Part shown: positions 1 to 8,428 of the stretch, in pieces
Layout: each line of letters begins with the position of its first letter
Position numbering within the stretch: position 1 is the first letter of the stretch
Notes under the pieces: model-generated
Told to the model about the DNA's origin: nothing
Database searches by the model: none
Seen by the model: the letters and a program-made list of their open reading frames with translations, nothing else
Assembly (NCBI RefSeq): GCF_024124545.1
Contig: NZ_JAMXSF010000001.1
Coordinates: 1-64,000 of the forward strand
Direction of reading: 5' to 3'
Origin: Pseudoalteromonas sp. XMcav2-N
GTDB taxonomy: Bacteria > Pseudomonadota > Gammaproteobacteria > Enterobacterales > Alteromonadaceae
DNA length: 64,000 bases
Made by a program: the position numbers and the translations under genes

Positions 1-2
1 AT

Positions 3-566
3 ATTGGTGAGGTAAAACTTGGCCGAAAAAGCCCTATCAACTGCCACCTTCATTTATATAAAGCCAAACCAAAAGGCCGCACTGACAAACGTTCTTCAAA
101 AGCTGGCAGGCGTCATACCGCCCAAAAAAGTTATCGAACTGGTAGTAAAGAGCCCTGGCTATTGGTCACCAACCTGCCCGCAGACTTGTTCAAACCGAAA
201 CGTGTTGTCTCACTTTACGCCAAGCGCATGCAAATCGAAGAGAGCTTTCGAGACCTGAAAAGCCCCCAATACGGTATGGGTCTGCGGCATAGTAAAAGTC
301 GATGCCCCAACCGGCTCGATATATTGTTATTACTCTCTTTGCTGGCGACCATTATTCTCTGGTGGATAGGCCTGTATGCCCAACACTCAAATTGGCAACG
401 AAAGTTCCAGGCTAATACCATCAGAGAGCGTGCTGTGCTGTCGACTGTCAGACTTGGCAAAGAGGTTAGACGACGAAACGATTATGTTATGACAGGAAAG
501 CAACTGCGCTGGGCTATACGTGAATACGTGCGCTTGATACATCTGCTCGGGAGGCCTCAATTATGA
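3..566 (+). CDS. IS4-family (IS10-like) transposase, 3' part
   Basis: C-terminal part of a DDE transposase; the reading frame is open from the first bases of the window, so the 5' end lies outside it. The residues YAKRMQIEESFRDLK fit the Y-(2)-R-(3)-E-(6)-K signature of IS4-family enzymes, and the E in it is the last acidic residue of the DDE triad. The end of the frame is directly followed by a sequence resembling an IS10-type terminal inverted repeat. No internal stop or frameshift is visible in the part present, so it may belong to an intact element. A shorter TTG start at 162 exists but the homologous frame continues upstream of it. Confidence 0.85.
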   Translation: MGEVKLGRKSPINCHLHLYKAKPKGRTDKRSSKAGRRHTAQKSYRTGSKEPWLLVTNLPADLFKPKRVVSLYAKRMQIEESFRDLKSPQYGMGLRHSKSRCPNRLDILLLLSLLATIILWWIGLYAQHSNWQRKFQANTIRERAVLSTVRLGKEVRRRNDYVMTGKQLRWAIREYVRLIHLLGRPQL

Positions 567-579
567 GGGGATCCCCCAG
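559..579. repeat. IS10-like terminal inverted repeat
   Basis: Read on the minus strand this is CTGGGGGATCCCCTCATAA, close to the CTGAGAGATCCCCTCATAA end known from IS10-like elements. It lies just past the transposase stop codon and marks the outer end of the element. The other end is outside the window, so the target duplication cannot be checked. Confidence 0.6.
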
Positions 580-677
580 CGCCGCAAATAAACGGCAAAA
601 ATTAGTTGGCTAAACTTGTGAGGAACGAACAAAGCCAACTGGTTTTTGTCCGCCCTTTTTGATTTGCCTTGTTAGGT
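580..677 (-). other. attC-like integron recombination site, truncated by an IS
   Basis: On the minus strand the site starts with ACCTAAC (677-671), which fits the RYYYAAC core, one base after the stop codon of the 127-residue gene. A long imperfect palindrome follows: AGTTGGCT pairs with AGCCAACT, CAAAAA with TTTTTG, and GGCAAAT with ATTTGC, with a loop of about 20 nt. This is the usual folded attC architecture. The expected last core (GTTRRRY) after GCGGCG is missing because the IS10-like end begins exactly there. This is seen directly; that it is a chromosomal-integron cassette is inference from the attC family layout. Confidence 0.7.
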
Positions 678-678
678 T

Positions 679-1062
679 TTATACTATTTCAACCATTGGT
701 TCATCAGGGTCAAGGATATCAATCCAACCGTACTTACCCTCATGCTTTTCTGCTGCATTTATCAATTTAGTTTCTAAATCAATGTAATAGTTAGAAACAG
801 GTCTATCTTTCATTGAAAACCTTGCCCACCATTTAGCTTTGTTTTGTGATTGAGTAACTTCAACGTCAACATTTTCCAATTGTAGAGAAGATACAAGTGC
901 TTCAGCTTGCGTTTTAGAATCAAAGACAAATACGTAAGTGAATGTATATAACTTATTTGGATCAAGTTTCTTTTCTTTGGAGGTGCTTTGTTTTCTTAGA
1001 TATATAAATACACCGATCACTACAGCGACAATAACACCACTCAAAAGTATGGAAAAATCCAT
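679..1062 (-). CDS. Membrane-anchored RraB-like domain protein, cassette gene
   Basis: 127-residue protein with one N-terminal membrane helix (about residues 5-22), then a basic stretch and an acidic soluble domain. The soluble part (FDSKTQAEALVSSL, VEVTQS, then LINAAEKHEGKYGW) resembles the fold of the RNase E inhibitor RraB, where a conserved LAEQF..YDGW segment occurs near the end. I chose ATG 1062 because GGGGAG lies about 5 nt upstream; a TTG one codon earlier is possible. GTTAGGT lies 17 nt upstream and ACCTAAC 1 nt downstream, which is the spacing of a gene in an integron cassette. The function is not known; the RraB link is by eye and moderate. Confidence 0.6.
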   Translation of the reverse strand: MDFSILLSGVIVAVVIGVFIYLRKQSTSKEKKLDPNKLYTFTYVFVFDSKTQAEALVSSLQLENVDVEVTQSQNKAKWWARFSMKDRPVSNYYIDLETKLINAAEKHEGKYGWIDILDPDEPMVEIV

Positions 1063-1078
1063 CAATACTCCCCATGAA

Positions 1079-1085
1079 ACCTAAC
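1079..1085 (-). other. Integron core site GTTAGGT
   Basis: Minus-strand GTTAGGT matches the GTTRRRY core where a cassette joins the preceding attC. Together with ACCTAAC at 677-671 it defines a cassette of about 410 bp around the RraB-like gene. The preceding attC palindrome is not clearly recognisable in 1086-1180. Confidence 0.45.
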
Positions 1086-1709
1086 AATTTATTCTACCCC
1101 AACATGTCGGAACATAAACCGACAAAACGGACTGTATTACATAACCTTATGATCCCACGGAATAAACTCAAAGTAAACAATCTGTTGCAACTGTCAAAGT
1201 CACATCTGTGTGGAATTTGGACAAATTGGGGCGTAATAATGTTATTGGACAACAGCCCTAAAATGTTTAGGCATCCGGCATCGAACTTGCCGGGTAAAGC
1301 ACTTATAAAAACCGCAGGTACCCAACTGGAACCTGTTAATAACCGCAGACACCCAACCGAAAAATAGTGCAGGTTCAATTCGAAAGTGGAGATTTACTCA
1401 AGGGTAGCTTTGGAGAAGAAAAAGCTCAGCTCTGACATGGTTAATTCAAGTAATAGTGCGTGTCTACCAAACACACCTTAACTGGGCGTTATAAATAAAA
1501 AGAAAGATAATTGCAAAGACACCCAAGCTAATTACAAAGACATCCAGCCAAATTTATCGATATTTTTTGGGCAGTTTCAAGTTGAAACTGCTTTTGAGTG
1601 AGTGTCCGAACAAAACTCCGCACTTCGAGCTAAGCTTTCGCTGATGGTGCAGGTGCAAAATCTGATAAAATTACAAATTAAGTTAGCCCTGCAGAAGGGA
1701 GGAATGTTG
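1086..1709. other. Gene-poor stretch with a direct-repeat copy
   Basis: No convincing gene. Two overlapping opposite-strand ORFs (about 1074-1378) have no ribosome-binding site or recognisable domain. The stretch holds the first copy of the 34-bp repeat (1407-1440), then TTAACTGGGCGTTA (1476-1489), which looks like the right end of an attC site. The last part is the 5' region of the leucine-rich-repeat gene. Confidence 0.5.
1407..1440. repeat. 34-bp direct repeat, copy 1
   Basis: Exact 34-bp copy of 2653-2686 (begins GCTTTGGAGAAG, ends CTCTGACATGG). After a diverged spacer both copies continue with a GTGTCTA-like stretch and then TTAACTGGG. The repeats bracket the leucine-rich-repeat gene. 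Confidence 0.9.
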
Positions 1710-2573
1710 ATGAGTGAAAGTAATGTAAAATATAAACTTTTACATGATGACTCAGTAAACGGAGTCAAGATGCAATTATTCAGCGATTTTGATGGTGAAA
1801 TTGCTGACGTGATCAACCGTGAAAATGTAACTTCTCTGATGCTAAATCAATGGCTGGGTTGGAAGTGTGAGCCTTTGGATTTTTTGACAGAGCTCACGCA
1901 ACTTAAAGCGTTGTATATCTTTGATTCGACAATCACAGATATCTCAAAAGTATCCCATTTAGTGAATCTGGAAGTGCTATATTTGGAGTGCCCCAAATTA
2001 AAGGTTGGATTTGATGTTTCACAACTTTGTAACTTAAAAGATGTGCGGATCGACTGGAAACCTTGCTTAAAAAATATTTCTGAGAGCACTTCAGTTAAGG
2101 TTTTATTGTTGAATGGATTTAAGGAGGAATCGCTAAGTTGTTTATTACCATTAACCATCCGCAGATTAGATCTCATAAAGCCAAGTAAGTTGAAGACCTT
2201 AGATGGGTTAGAAAAATTAAGTGAGCTAAATTCTATTTCGTTATATCAATGTAGAAAGTTGGAGAGCATTGATGCCATAACTTCGTTAGGCCTTGCTAGT
2301 GTTGAAATAGAAGGATGTAAACAGGTCAGAGGGTTATCAAAACTACTCACTCTATCTGGGTTAGAAGGTTTAGTAATTGAAAATTGCTCGACCATTGAAT
2401 CTATTTCTGGCATTTCTAAGCTGCGTAAACTGCAAAAACTACGAATAGCTTCAACTACGATATTGGACGGTGACTTGTCTGAACTGGTCGGCATGAGGCT
2501 TAACAGTCTGTTTTTAGAAAGAAAAAAATCGTACTCTCATAGCCTGGAAGAAATTAGAAAATCTTTGATTTAA
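1710..2573 (+). CDS. Leucine-rich-repeat protein, hypothetical
   Basis: 287-residue protein made almost wholly of irregular leucine-rich repeats of about 20-24 residues (for example LTQLKALYIFDSTITDISKV, LSELNSISLYQCRKLESI, LSGLEGLVIENCSTIESI). The pattern is LxxLxxLxIxxCxxIxxI, as in internalin- or AMN1-like folds that bind proteins. No signal peptide or membrane segment is visible, so it is probably cytoplasmic. The frame opens earlier (1602), but ATG 1710 has GGGAGG seven bases upstream. The gene is more AT-rich than the NRPS region and lies between two copies of a direct repeat, which suggests it arrived as a unit. Its partner and role are unknown. Confidence 0.7.
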   Translation: MSESNVKYKLLHDDSVNGVKMQLFSDFDGEIADVINRENVTSLMLNQWLGWKCEPLDFLTELTQLKALYIFDSTITDISKVSHLVNLEVLYLECPKLKVGFDVSQLCNLKDVRIDWKPCLKNISESTSVKVLLLNGFKEESLSCLLPLTIRRLDLIKPSKLKTLDGLEKLSELNSISLYQCRKLESIDAITSLGLASVEIEGCKQVRGLSKLLTLSGLEGLVIENCSTIESISGISKLRKLQKLRIASTTILDGDLSELVGMRLNSLFLERKKSYSHSLEEIRKSLI

Positions 2574-2618
2574 AGAAATATTGTTACGAACAAATACAAC
2601 CCAATAATTTTTGAATCC

Positions 2619-2649
2619 AAAGCCTCACACTTGCGGGGCTTTGCTTTTC
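2619..2649 (+). terminator. Probable terminator after the LRR gene
   Basis: AAAGCC pairs with GGCTTT across a 12-nt loop, followed by GCTTTT. It lies 45 nt after the stop codon of the leucine-rich-repeat gene. The stem is short, so confidence is moderate. Confidence 0.45.
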
Positions 2650-2652
2650 CTG

Positions 2653-2686
2653 GCTTTGGAGAAGAAAAAGCTCAGCTCTGACATGG
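2653..2686. repeat. 34-bp direct repeat, copy 2
   Basis: Exact match to 1407-1440. The wider repeat unit is interrupted by the IS3-family element at 2716-3901. Removing the element and one TATT joins 2715 to 3906 and restores a TTAACTGGGTGTTGGAT ending parallel to copy 1. Confidence 0.9.
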
Positions 2687-2753
2687 CAAAAAAAGGACAA
2701 GAGCGTGTGTCTATTTGTAACTCCACCCAACCTAGTACAGCTCATTAGTAGAA

Positions 2754-3509
2754 TTATGCAGCCTCAAGGTAGCCAACTGGAGTCATGTCTTCCAGTGCAT
2801 CGTGAGGCCTTTCATAATTGTAAATTTCTAGCCATTCATCTGTGATTTCGCGCACTTGTTGTAGTGAATCGAACAGATATAAATCTAATACTTCTTCTCG
2901 ATAACTGCGATTAAAGCGCTCCACAAAACCGTTTTGATAAGGGCTACCAGGCTGAATAAACTCTAGCTTTATGTTTTTCTCCTGCGCCCAACTTTCTAAC
3001 AGGCTGGATGTAAATTCAGGTCCATTATCAACCCTTATTTGCGACGGCTTTCCTCGCCAGGCAATCACTCGTTCAAGCGTTCTAATAACTCGCTCTGTGG
3101 TCAAGCAGGTGTCAACTTCGATGGCCAGTGCTTGCCGATTATAATCATCAATAATATTTAATGTTCTGAAGCGATGTCCAAAGCTTAAAGCGTCGCTCAT
3201 GAAATCCATAGACCAAGAATCATTGTGCTTTTCCGGCGTACTCAATGGCTCTGGGTTACGTGTAGGAACACGGCGCTTTCCTTTTCGCCTCAAGTTGAGC
3301 TTTAGCATATTGTAAACGCGTTCAACACGCTTCTTGTTCCATTTTTTACCCTGATGCCTAAGCCGTTTAAACAGCTTAGGTAAACCCCAGCGAGGATGAC
3401 GCTCCACAAGCAACAGCAACGCATCGATTACCTCATCATCTGGTGGCCGTTTATGCGTGTAGTAATAGACACTTCGATTTAGTCCTGCAACCTCACAAGC
3501 AAGTGCCAC
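2754..3509 (-). CDS. IS3-family transposase OrfB (catalytic subunit)
   Basis: Integrase-core (rve) transposase. The DDE triad is visible as MDFMSD, VDNGPEF and VERFNRSYREE, with 35 residues between the second D and the E, the IS3 spacing. An N-terminal HTH_21-like region (PRWGLPKLFKRLR) precedes it. The listed start is only the first in-frame candidate. The frame is open further upstream to the A6G run at 3578-3572, so the normal product is probably an OrfAB fusion made by -1 frameshifting. No disabling mutation is seen. Confidence 0.9.
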   Translation of the reverse strand: MALACEVAGLNRSVYYYTHKRPPDDEVIDALLLLVERHPRWGLPKLFKRLRHQGKKWNKKRVERVYNMLKLNLRRKGKRRVPTRNPEPLSTPEKHNDSWSMDFMSDALSFGHRFRTLNIIDDYNRQALAIEVDTCLTTERVIRTLERVIAWRGKPSQIRVDNGPEFTSSLLESWAQEKNIKLEFIQPGSPYQNGFVERFNRSYREEVLDLYLFDSLQQVREITDEWLEIYNYERPHDALEDMTPVGYLEAA

Positions 3510-3565
3510 ACTTACCTCATACTGCTCTAGGAAGTGCTCAACCCACGCTCTACGCCTGCTTGTGC

Positions 3566-3832
3566 TTACAGCTTTTTTGCAACGATTTCCTCAAGCATAG
3601 TGTGTTTCAGACTCAGTGTTGCAAACATGTCCTTGAGCTTGCGATTTTCTTCTTCAAGCTCTTTCAGACGCTTTACATCCGACACTTCCATGCCGCCATA
3701 TTTGGAGCGCCATTTATAAAATGTGCTCTGTCCAATTCCATGTTTTCGGCAAAGATCTGGAACCGATATACCCGATTCAGCTTCTTTGATCATGGCAACA
3801 ATTTGTGACTCGGTGAACTTGCTTTTTCTCAT
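3566..3832 (-). CDS. IS3-family transposase OrfA (DNA-binding subunit)
   Basis: 88-residue protein with an HTH_8/Tnp_1 domain (SQIVAMIKEAESGISVPDLC, then RKHGIGQSTFYKWRSKYGGM) followed by a leucine-zipper-like coiled coil (LKELEEENRKLKDMF). It binds the element ends and dimerises. AAGGAAG lies 8 nt before ATG 3832. The frame ends just after the slippery AAAAAAG at 3578-3572, where -1 frameshifting would continue into OrfB. Confidence 0.9.
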   Translation of the reverse strand: MRKSKFTESQIVAMIKEAESGISVPDLCRKHGIGQSTFYKWRSKYGGMEVSDVKRLKELEEENRKLKDMFATLSLKHTMLEEIVAKKL

Positions 3833-3954
3833 CGTAAAACTTCCTTCTTTTGTTAATGGAAATTCTACTCAAGAACTGTTGCAGTTTATGGGGGAGTTAC
3901 ATATTGAGTACAGATTAACTGGGTGTTGGATAACAAAGGTAAGTTCAAGAAGAT

Positions 3955-3984
3955 AAAGCCACCTGTCACACAGGTGGCTTTTTT
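3955..3984. terminator. Strong bidirectional terminator at the end of the NRPS-export operon
   Basis: Perfect 12-bp stem: AAAGCCACCTGT (3955-3966) pairs with ACAGGTGGCTTT (3970-3981), with a 3-nt loop. A run of T follows on the plus strand, and GGCTTTATCTT follows on the minus strand. It starts a few bases past the permease stop codon, so it closes the roughly 26.6-kb minus-strand operon and shields it from the IS side. Confidence 0.85.
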
Positions 3985-3988
3985 GTGG

Positions 3989-6427
3989 TTAGTCGCTGCC
4001 GCGTAGTGAATAGATCACTCGGTTGCGGATCAGCGGGCTGCTTGCATAGATAGCAGACAACACAGATGTGCCTACAATCACCAGCAATGACAGCAGTACG
4101 CTGACTATATCCAGCTCTACAAAGTAAGTGCTGTGGTTGCTCAGGTAATAGTAAATCCCAACCAGGCCAAGCAGTGCTATCACGATACCACTCAGCAGAG
4201 GTGTCATCGCATCTTTAAGCAGTAAAGAGATGATACGATTTGGCGCCGCACCAATGGCCATACGCACGCCCAGTTCAAACTTTCTGAGTGTCACACTGTA
4301 GCTGAACATACCGTACAGACCAATGGCTGCGAGCAGGATAGACAAGACACCCAGCGAAGCTGAGATCCAGGCAAAGATGCGATCCAGTGCCAGTTTCTGG
4401 TCATGGATACTGGTCATGTCATAGGCGTCGTACAGATATACCTGAGAGTGTACTTGCTCTGCCAGCTGGTTGTACTCCAGAATGCTGACTCGGTTGTTCG
4501 GCTTATACTTCACCATAAAGCTGGCCGCCGAGATGCTTGGAATATAAAAGCGTGGACTATTTTCCTGTGCAGGTACCTGCATATCTTCAACGATACCTAC
4601 GATAATGTAAGGGTCTTTTTGACGAGGTAAATACACAGGGCGGTCAAGCACGTTACCACTTGGGTCAATTTGCTCGGCCATGGTGCGGTTGATGATCGCA
4701 ACCTTCTGGCGATTGGCAACATCTTCAGCGGTAAAGTTACGGCCCTGATGCATTGGCAAACCAATCAAAGGTACGTATTGCTCATCGATGAGTGCCACCC
4801 CCGGGCTGATGCGGTCACCACCGCCTTGCTCCGTGGTCACCGCTATGGTCCATTCCATGTTTTTAGTACGGGCCATAGGTGCATTGGATCCTATGCTGAC
4901 TTCAGCAACTGACGGATGCGTGGCAATTTTATCTTTCAGGTCCTGTACCAGGCTCATCCATTGCTCACGGGTTTGCAGGTCGACTCCACCCAGCTCCATA
5001 GACACATAGGCAACCTGTTCAGATTCAAATCCAAGCGGGCGCTGGATATTGTCTAACGCTTTGCTCAGGACATAGGCATTACAGGTTACCAGCAGGGCGC
5101 TGAGGGCTACCTGGCTGGCCATCAGGGTCGTGCGCAGGCTTCTTGAAATTTGCAGGCCGCTGCCTTTACCACTGGTTTGAATGGCACCCGCCAGAGCACG
5201 GTACTTGATCTGTTGTGTGGTAATGGTGGCAAACGCAAACGCAAGTAACCAGGCAACCGCAAATGAGAAGACCACAGTTGCTACATTCAGGTGTAGCTCT
5301 GCGACGCGCGGAATATGATTTTGTGCAAAGCTGACCAGCAGATTGTTTGCAATCAAAGTGATCACGACAGAGAAAACCGCCGCGGCTGTCATTACCAGGC
5401 CAATTTCAGCCAGAATCGCAGAGAAAATATGACGCTTGTTGGCGCCCAGTGCGGCCTGAATACTGAATTTACGATGGTTGTTGGCAGCACGGGCAAGTAC
5501 CAGGTTGGTCACGTTAACCGCCGCAATCAACAGCAGGATGATCATACCCGCCAGCATCAGTAAGGTTTGAGAGCGGGTATCACCCAAAATGACCGTTTCA
5601 AACTTTTCTAAAGTAACGTCAATTTTGCGCGATTCAAAGTAAGCCACGCCTGCGTTCTCGGCGCGGAATTTGGTATTAATAGCGTTGCTCAGTACCAGTT
5701 CAGCCTGTTTAGGCGATTGATCTGCTTGCAACTTAGCAACCATAAAGATATCGATGAAGAACAGTCCCCAGTCGGTATCGTCTTTTTCACTGACCGGGTT
5801 GAAGTCCCATGGCATCCACACCTGCGTTTTATTGTCTACCGACATTAACTGCGGCTCAACGAATTGAGGGCTGGTCACACCAATTACCGAGAACTTAGTT
5901 CCCTGAATTTCCAGAGTCTGGCCCAGCACATCCTGGCTGCCGGCATAAAAGTCCTGCCAGAAATCATAGCTTATCACGGCAACCGGGTTGTGGCTGTCTT
6001 TGCGTTCAGTGTCCTGAAAGCCACGACCCAGCGCATATTCAGCCGCCAGCAATTGCATGAACTCCGGGCCCGTGTATGCCGCTTTGAGTTTGCTCTTGCT
6101 CGGGTCATTTTGCAGTATCTCTTCACCATATTTAATAAAGGTGTGTTGCTCAAAGAGCTCTGCGGAGTTGGCCATTTCGCGCAATCCCGGGTAGTTCTGG
6201 GCATTGGCGAATTTAAGCTTGCCATCGTCGGTATGACGCCAGTTACTGATCACCAGTCGTGACTGATCCGGGTAGGGCAAAGGTTCGAAGCTTAACAGGT
6301 AATTGAGGTTAAAAATGGACGACAGGGCACCTAAGGTGATCCCTAAGGTCAGCACTATGGTGATAAAATAACCTGGTGCACGCAGCAGGTTATTCAGCGC
6401 GTTGCGCAGATTCTTTTTGAATAACAT
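3989..6427 (-). CDS. MacB/FtsX-type ABC transporter permease
   Basis: About 812-residue inner-membrane permease with a duplicated MacB_PCD-FtsX layout. Helix 1 is near residues 15-40, followed by a large periplasmic domain of about 230 residues. Helices 2-4 come next, then helix 5, a second periplasmic domain and helices 6-8. It has no ATPase domain and must use the ATPase encoded just upstream. ATG 6427 is chosen: it lies one base after the ATPase stop, with GGAGG upstream; the longer frame from 6478 overlaps the ATPase. It is the last gene of the operon, before a strong terminator. By analogy to MacB-type systems it probably exports the finished peptide or extracts it from the membrane (inference). 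Confidence 0.85.
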   Translation of the reverse strand: MLFKKNLRNALNNLLRAPGYFITIVLTLGITLGALSSIFNLNYLLSFEPLPYPDQSRLVISNWRHTDDGKLKFANAQNYPGLREMANSAELFEQHTFIKYGEEILQNDPSKSKLKAAYTGPEFMQLLAAEYALGRGFQDTERKDSHNPVAVISYDFWQDFYAGSQDVLGQTLEIQGTKFSVIGVTSPQFVEPQLMSVDNKTQVWMPWDFNPVSEKDDTDWGLFFIDIFMVAKLQADQSPKQAELVLSNAINTKFRAENAGVAYFESRKIDVTLEKFETVILGDTRSQTLLMLAGMIILLLIAAVNVTNLVLARAANNHRKFSIQAALGANKRHIFSAILAEIGLVMTAAAVFSVVITLIANNLLVSFAQNHIPRVAELHLNVATVVFSFAVAWLLAFAFATITTQQIKYRALAGAIQTSGKGSGLQISRSLRTTLMASQVALSALLVTCNAYVLSKALDNIQRPLGFESEQVAYVSMELGGVDLQTREQWMSLVQDLKDKIATHPSVAEVSIGSNAPMARTKNMEWTIAVTTEQGGGDRISPGVALIDEQYVPLIGLPMHQGRNFTAEDVANRQKVAIINRTMAEQIDPSGNVLDRPVYLPRQKDPYIIVGIVEDMQVPAQENSPRFYIPSISAASFMVKYKPNNRVSILEYNQLAEQVHSQVYLYDAYDMTSIHDQKLALDRIFAWISASLGVLSILLAAIGLYGMFSYSVTLRKFELGVRMAIGAAPNRIISLLLKDAMTPLLSGIVIALLGLVGIYYYLSNHSTYFVELDIVSVLLSLLVIVGTSVLSAIYASSPLIRNRVIYSLRGSD

Positions 6428-6428
6428 A

Positions 6429-7136
6429 TCACACAGCCTCCGCAACCTGCTCAATGTGCTGCTCAATGAGGCCTTCACTTAAGCGGAATTGCTTGTTGGC
6501 GTGATCTGCATACCGAGGGTCGTGCGTAACCAGACAAATTGTGGTGCCATTGTCGTTGAGTGATTTCAGCATCGCCATCACCGCATCACCATTTTTGGAA
6601 TCCAGGTTACCGGTGGCCTCATCAACCAGTAGCAGAGCTGGTTCACATACCAGTGCCCGGGCAATCGCCACACGCTGTTGCTGACCGCCCGAAAGCTGGT
6701 TTGGCTTGTGACCAGCGCGGTTCAGCATATCAACCGTCGCCAGACATTTTTCAACGCGGGTGCGGATCTCTTCGTCGCTATATTGTGTATTCGCATAATC
6801 CAGTGGTAATGCAACATTGTCGTATACACTCAGCTCATCGATCAGGTTAAATGACTGGAAGATAAAGCCGATTTTCTGGTTACGAATGGCTGCCGCTTCT
6901 TTAATCGAAAGGCTGCTGACGTCCATGCCATCGAGCATATAGGTGCCCTCTGAAGGAATATCCAGCAGACCCAAAATAGACAGTAAGGTTGATTTACCGC
7001 AGCCAGAAGGGCCACAGATTGAAACAAACTCACCTTCTTTGATTTCTATATTCACGCCACGCAGTGCATGGGTTTCCATTTCTTCCGTCGCGTAGACTTT
7101 TTTGATCCCGTTAAGGGTGATAATTGACTTGGACAT
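6429..7136 (-). CDS. ABC transporter ATP-binding protein (MacB/LolD type)
   Basis: 235-residue stand-alone ATPase. Walker A is GPSGCGKST (residues 42-50), the signature is LSGGQQQR (148-155), Walker B with the catalytic Glu is LLLVDEATGNLD (168-179), and the H-loop is LVTHD. The length and the QSFNLI Q-loop are typical of the LolD/MacB group that drives FtsX-like permeases. GGGAGAAG precedes ATG 7136. The stop sits one base before the start of the permease, so the two are translationally coupled. It belongs to the exporter of this NRPS operon. Confidence 0.92.
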   Translation of the reverse strand: MSKSIITLNGIKKVYATEEMETHALRGVNIEIKEGEFVSICGPSGCGKSTLLSILGLLDIPSEGTYMLDGMDVSSLSIKEAAAIRNQKIGFIFQSFNLIDELSVYDNVALPLDYANTQYSDEEIRTRVEKCLATVDMLNRAGHKPNQLSGGQQQRVAIARALVCEPALLLVDEATGNLDSKNGDAVMAMLKSLNDNGTTICLVTHDPRYADHANKQFRLSEGLIEQHIEQVAEAV

Positions 7137-7155
7137 AAAATGCTTCTCCCGGCTC

Positions 7156-8406
7156 CTAGTTGATGATGCCTATTGTTTTTGATTCTTTAAAACTGGCCAT
7201 ATCCGATAAAATAAAGATGTCGCCCAGTTTGGCTCCTGAGGTAATTTGTAAATAGCGTCCGGCGTCTTCGCCAAACGTGACCTGCGCCCGATAGGCCGCA
7301 TCGCCACTGTCATCCAGTTTGAACAGGGTTTGTGTCGACTGGGTTCTGACGTTGACCGGACGTTCGATATAAAGGGTATTTTCTAGTGCTTTAGTGAAGA
7401 TTTTTGCATCGACACTGAGTTCAGGCCGCGCTGAGCTGGATAGCTCTGCAACAAATGCAACTTCGACCTCAACCATGCCATCCTGTACTTCTGGGGTAAT
7501 GCGCTGTACTTTCGCAGCAACCTGATCGTTGCGAATTTTAACGGTTGCAGCCTGACCAATCTGAACGCGTTCAGCCTGCGACTGGGACACTTTGATCAGA
7601 CCAACCAGGTCATCCTCACTGCCTACCAGCGCCAACTCCTGGCCTGCGATAACACTTTGACCCAGCTCAACAGGTGAGCGCTGCAAAATACCGCTCATGC
7701 CCGCTTTGACGGTTAGCCTGTTGACCCGATCCTGGATTGCCTGATGCTGGGCTTTTTGCTGTTCCATCTGACCTTCCTGAATGGCATAGGCCTGTTCGTG
7801 AACCAGTTTGAGCTGCGCCATCCGATTCTCCTGAATATCGATGGACTCTTGCAACTGCTCATATTCAAGTACAGTGGTGTTGTAGCTCAGTCGCGATACT
7901 ATCCCTTTCTCTACCAGCTCAGTTTCGGCGGTTTTTTTCAGTGCCAGTTTTTTATACTCAGCACGTAGTTCGCTCAGCTTAGAGGATTCGGTAAGTAACT
8001 CTCGTTTATTGTCCAGTGCCAGGCGTTTGAGATTGGCTTCTTCTTTTGATAATGCCATCAAAGAGCGCTCTAACTCTTGCTCCATTTCCGGGTTGCTCAT
8101 CCGTAAAATAACGGATTCCGGGGTGACCCGGGCGCCGGGCTTGAGTACCACTTCGTCAATGGTGGCAGGGTAGCGGGCTGTGATCAGCTTTTGACTGTTT
8201 GATCTGAGTACACCAAAGCCGGTGATTTCAGCTTGCAGCGTGCCCCGTTGCACTTGTGCTGTCACTATGTCGTTGCGTTGGATCTTGCGTTCGCCATCGG
8301 GTTTTAAGGCAACCCAGCCCAGGATCGAAACACACAGTAATGCGGCACCTGTCATCAGATACTTTTTATTCGATTGCTTTTTAGCTTTGTGTTTGACTAC
8401 ATCCAT
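7156..8406 (-). CDS. Periplasmic adaptor, HlyD/MacA-like
   Basis: 416-residue membrane-fusion protein: a short cytoplasmic start, one transmembrane helix (about 18-35), a lipoyl-like strand set, a long coiled-coil hairpin rich in Glu, Lys and Leu (about 105-235), a second lipoyl half (SGILQRSPVELGQSVIAG) and a beta-barrel. It would link the MacB-like permease to an outer-membrane channel; no TolC gene is in the window. AAGGAA lies 6 nt before ATG 8406. The gap to the ATPase gene is 19 nt. A GC-rich hairpin lies between it and the MFS gene upstream. Confidence 0.88.
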   Translation of the reverse strand: MDVVKHKAKKQSNKKYLMTGAALLCVSILGWVALKPDGERKIQRNDIVTAQVQRGTLQAEITGFGVLRSNSQKLITARYPATIDEVVLKPGARVTPESVILRMSNPEMEQELERSLMALSKEEANLKRLALDNKRELLTESSKLSELRAEYKKLALKKTAETELVEKGIVSRLSYNTTVLEYEQLQESIDIQENRMAQLKLVHEQAYAIQEGQMEQQKAQHQAIQDRVNRLTVKAGMSGILQRSPVELGQSVIAGQELALVGSEDDLVGLIKVSQSQAERVQIGQAATVKIRNDQVAAKVQRITPEVQDGMVEVEVAFVAELSSSARPELSVDAKIFTKALENTLYIERPVNVRTQSTQTLFKLDDSGDAAYRAQVTFGEDAGRYLQITSGAKLGDIFILSDMASFKESKTIGIIN

Positions 8407-8428
8407 CTCTATTCCTTAAATGACGTTC

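Larger units (their letters stand above)
2716..3901 (-). mobile_element. Complete IS3-family insertion sequence (IS407-like group)
   Basis: 1,186-bp element holding orfA and orfB on the minus strand. Both ends begin TGTAACTCC when read inwards, and both contain AGTAGAATT about 30 nt inside. The flanks are TATT on each side (2712-2715 and 3902-3905), a 4-bp target duplication as expected for the IS407 group. The A6G slip site between the two frames is intact and the DDE triad is complete, so the element looks active or recently active. Confidence 0.9.

Noticed and set aside
1074..1378. Two overlapping opposite-strand ORFs of about 95 codons
   Set aside because: Mutually antisense, no ribosome-binding sites, no domains; most likely chance frames in cassette-border DNA.
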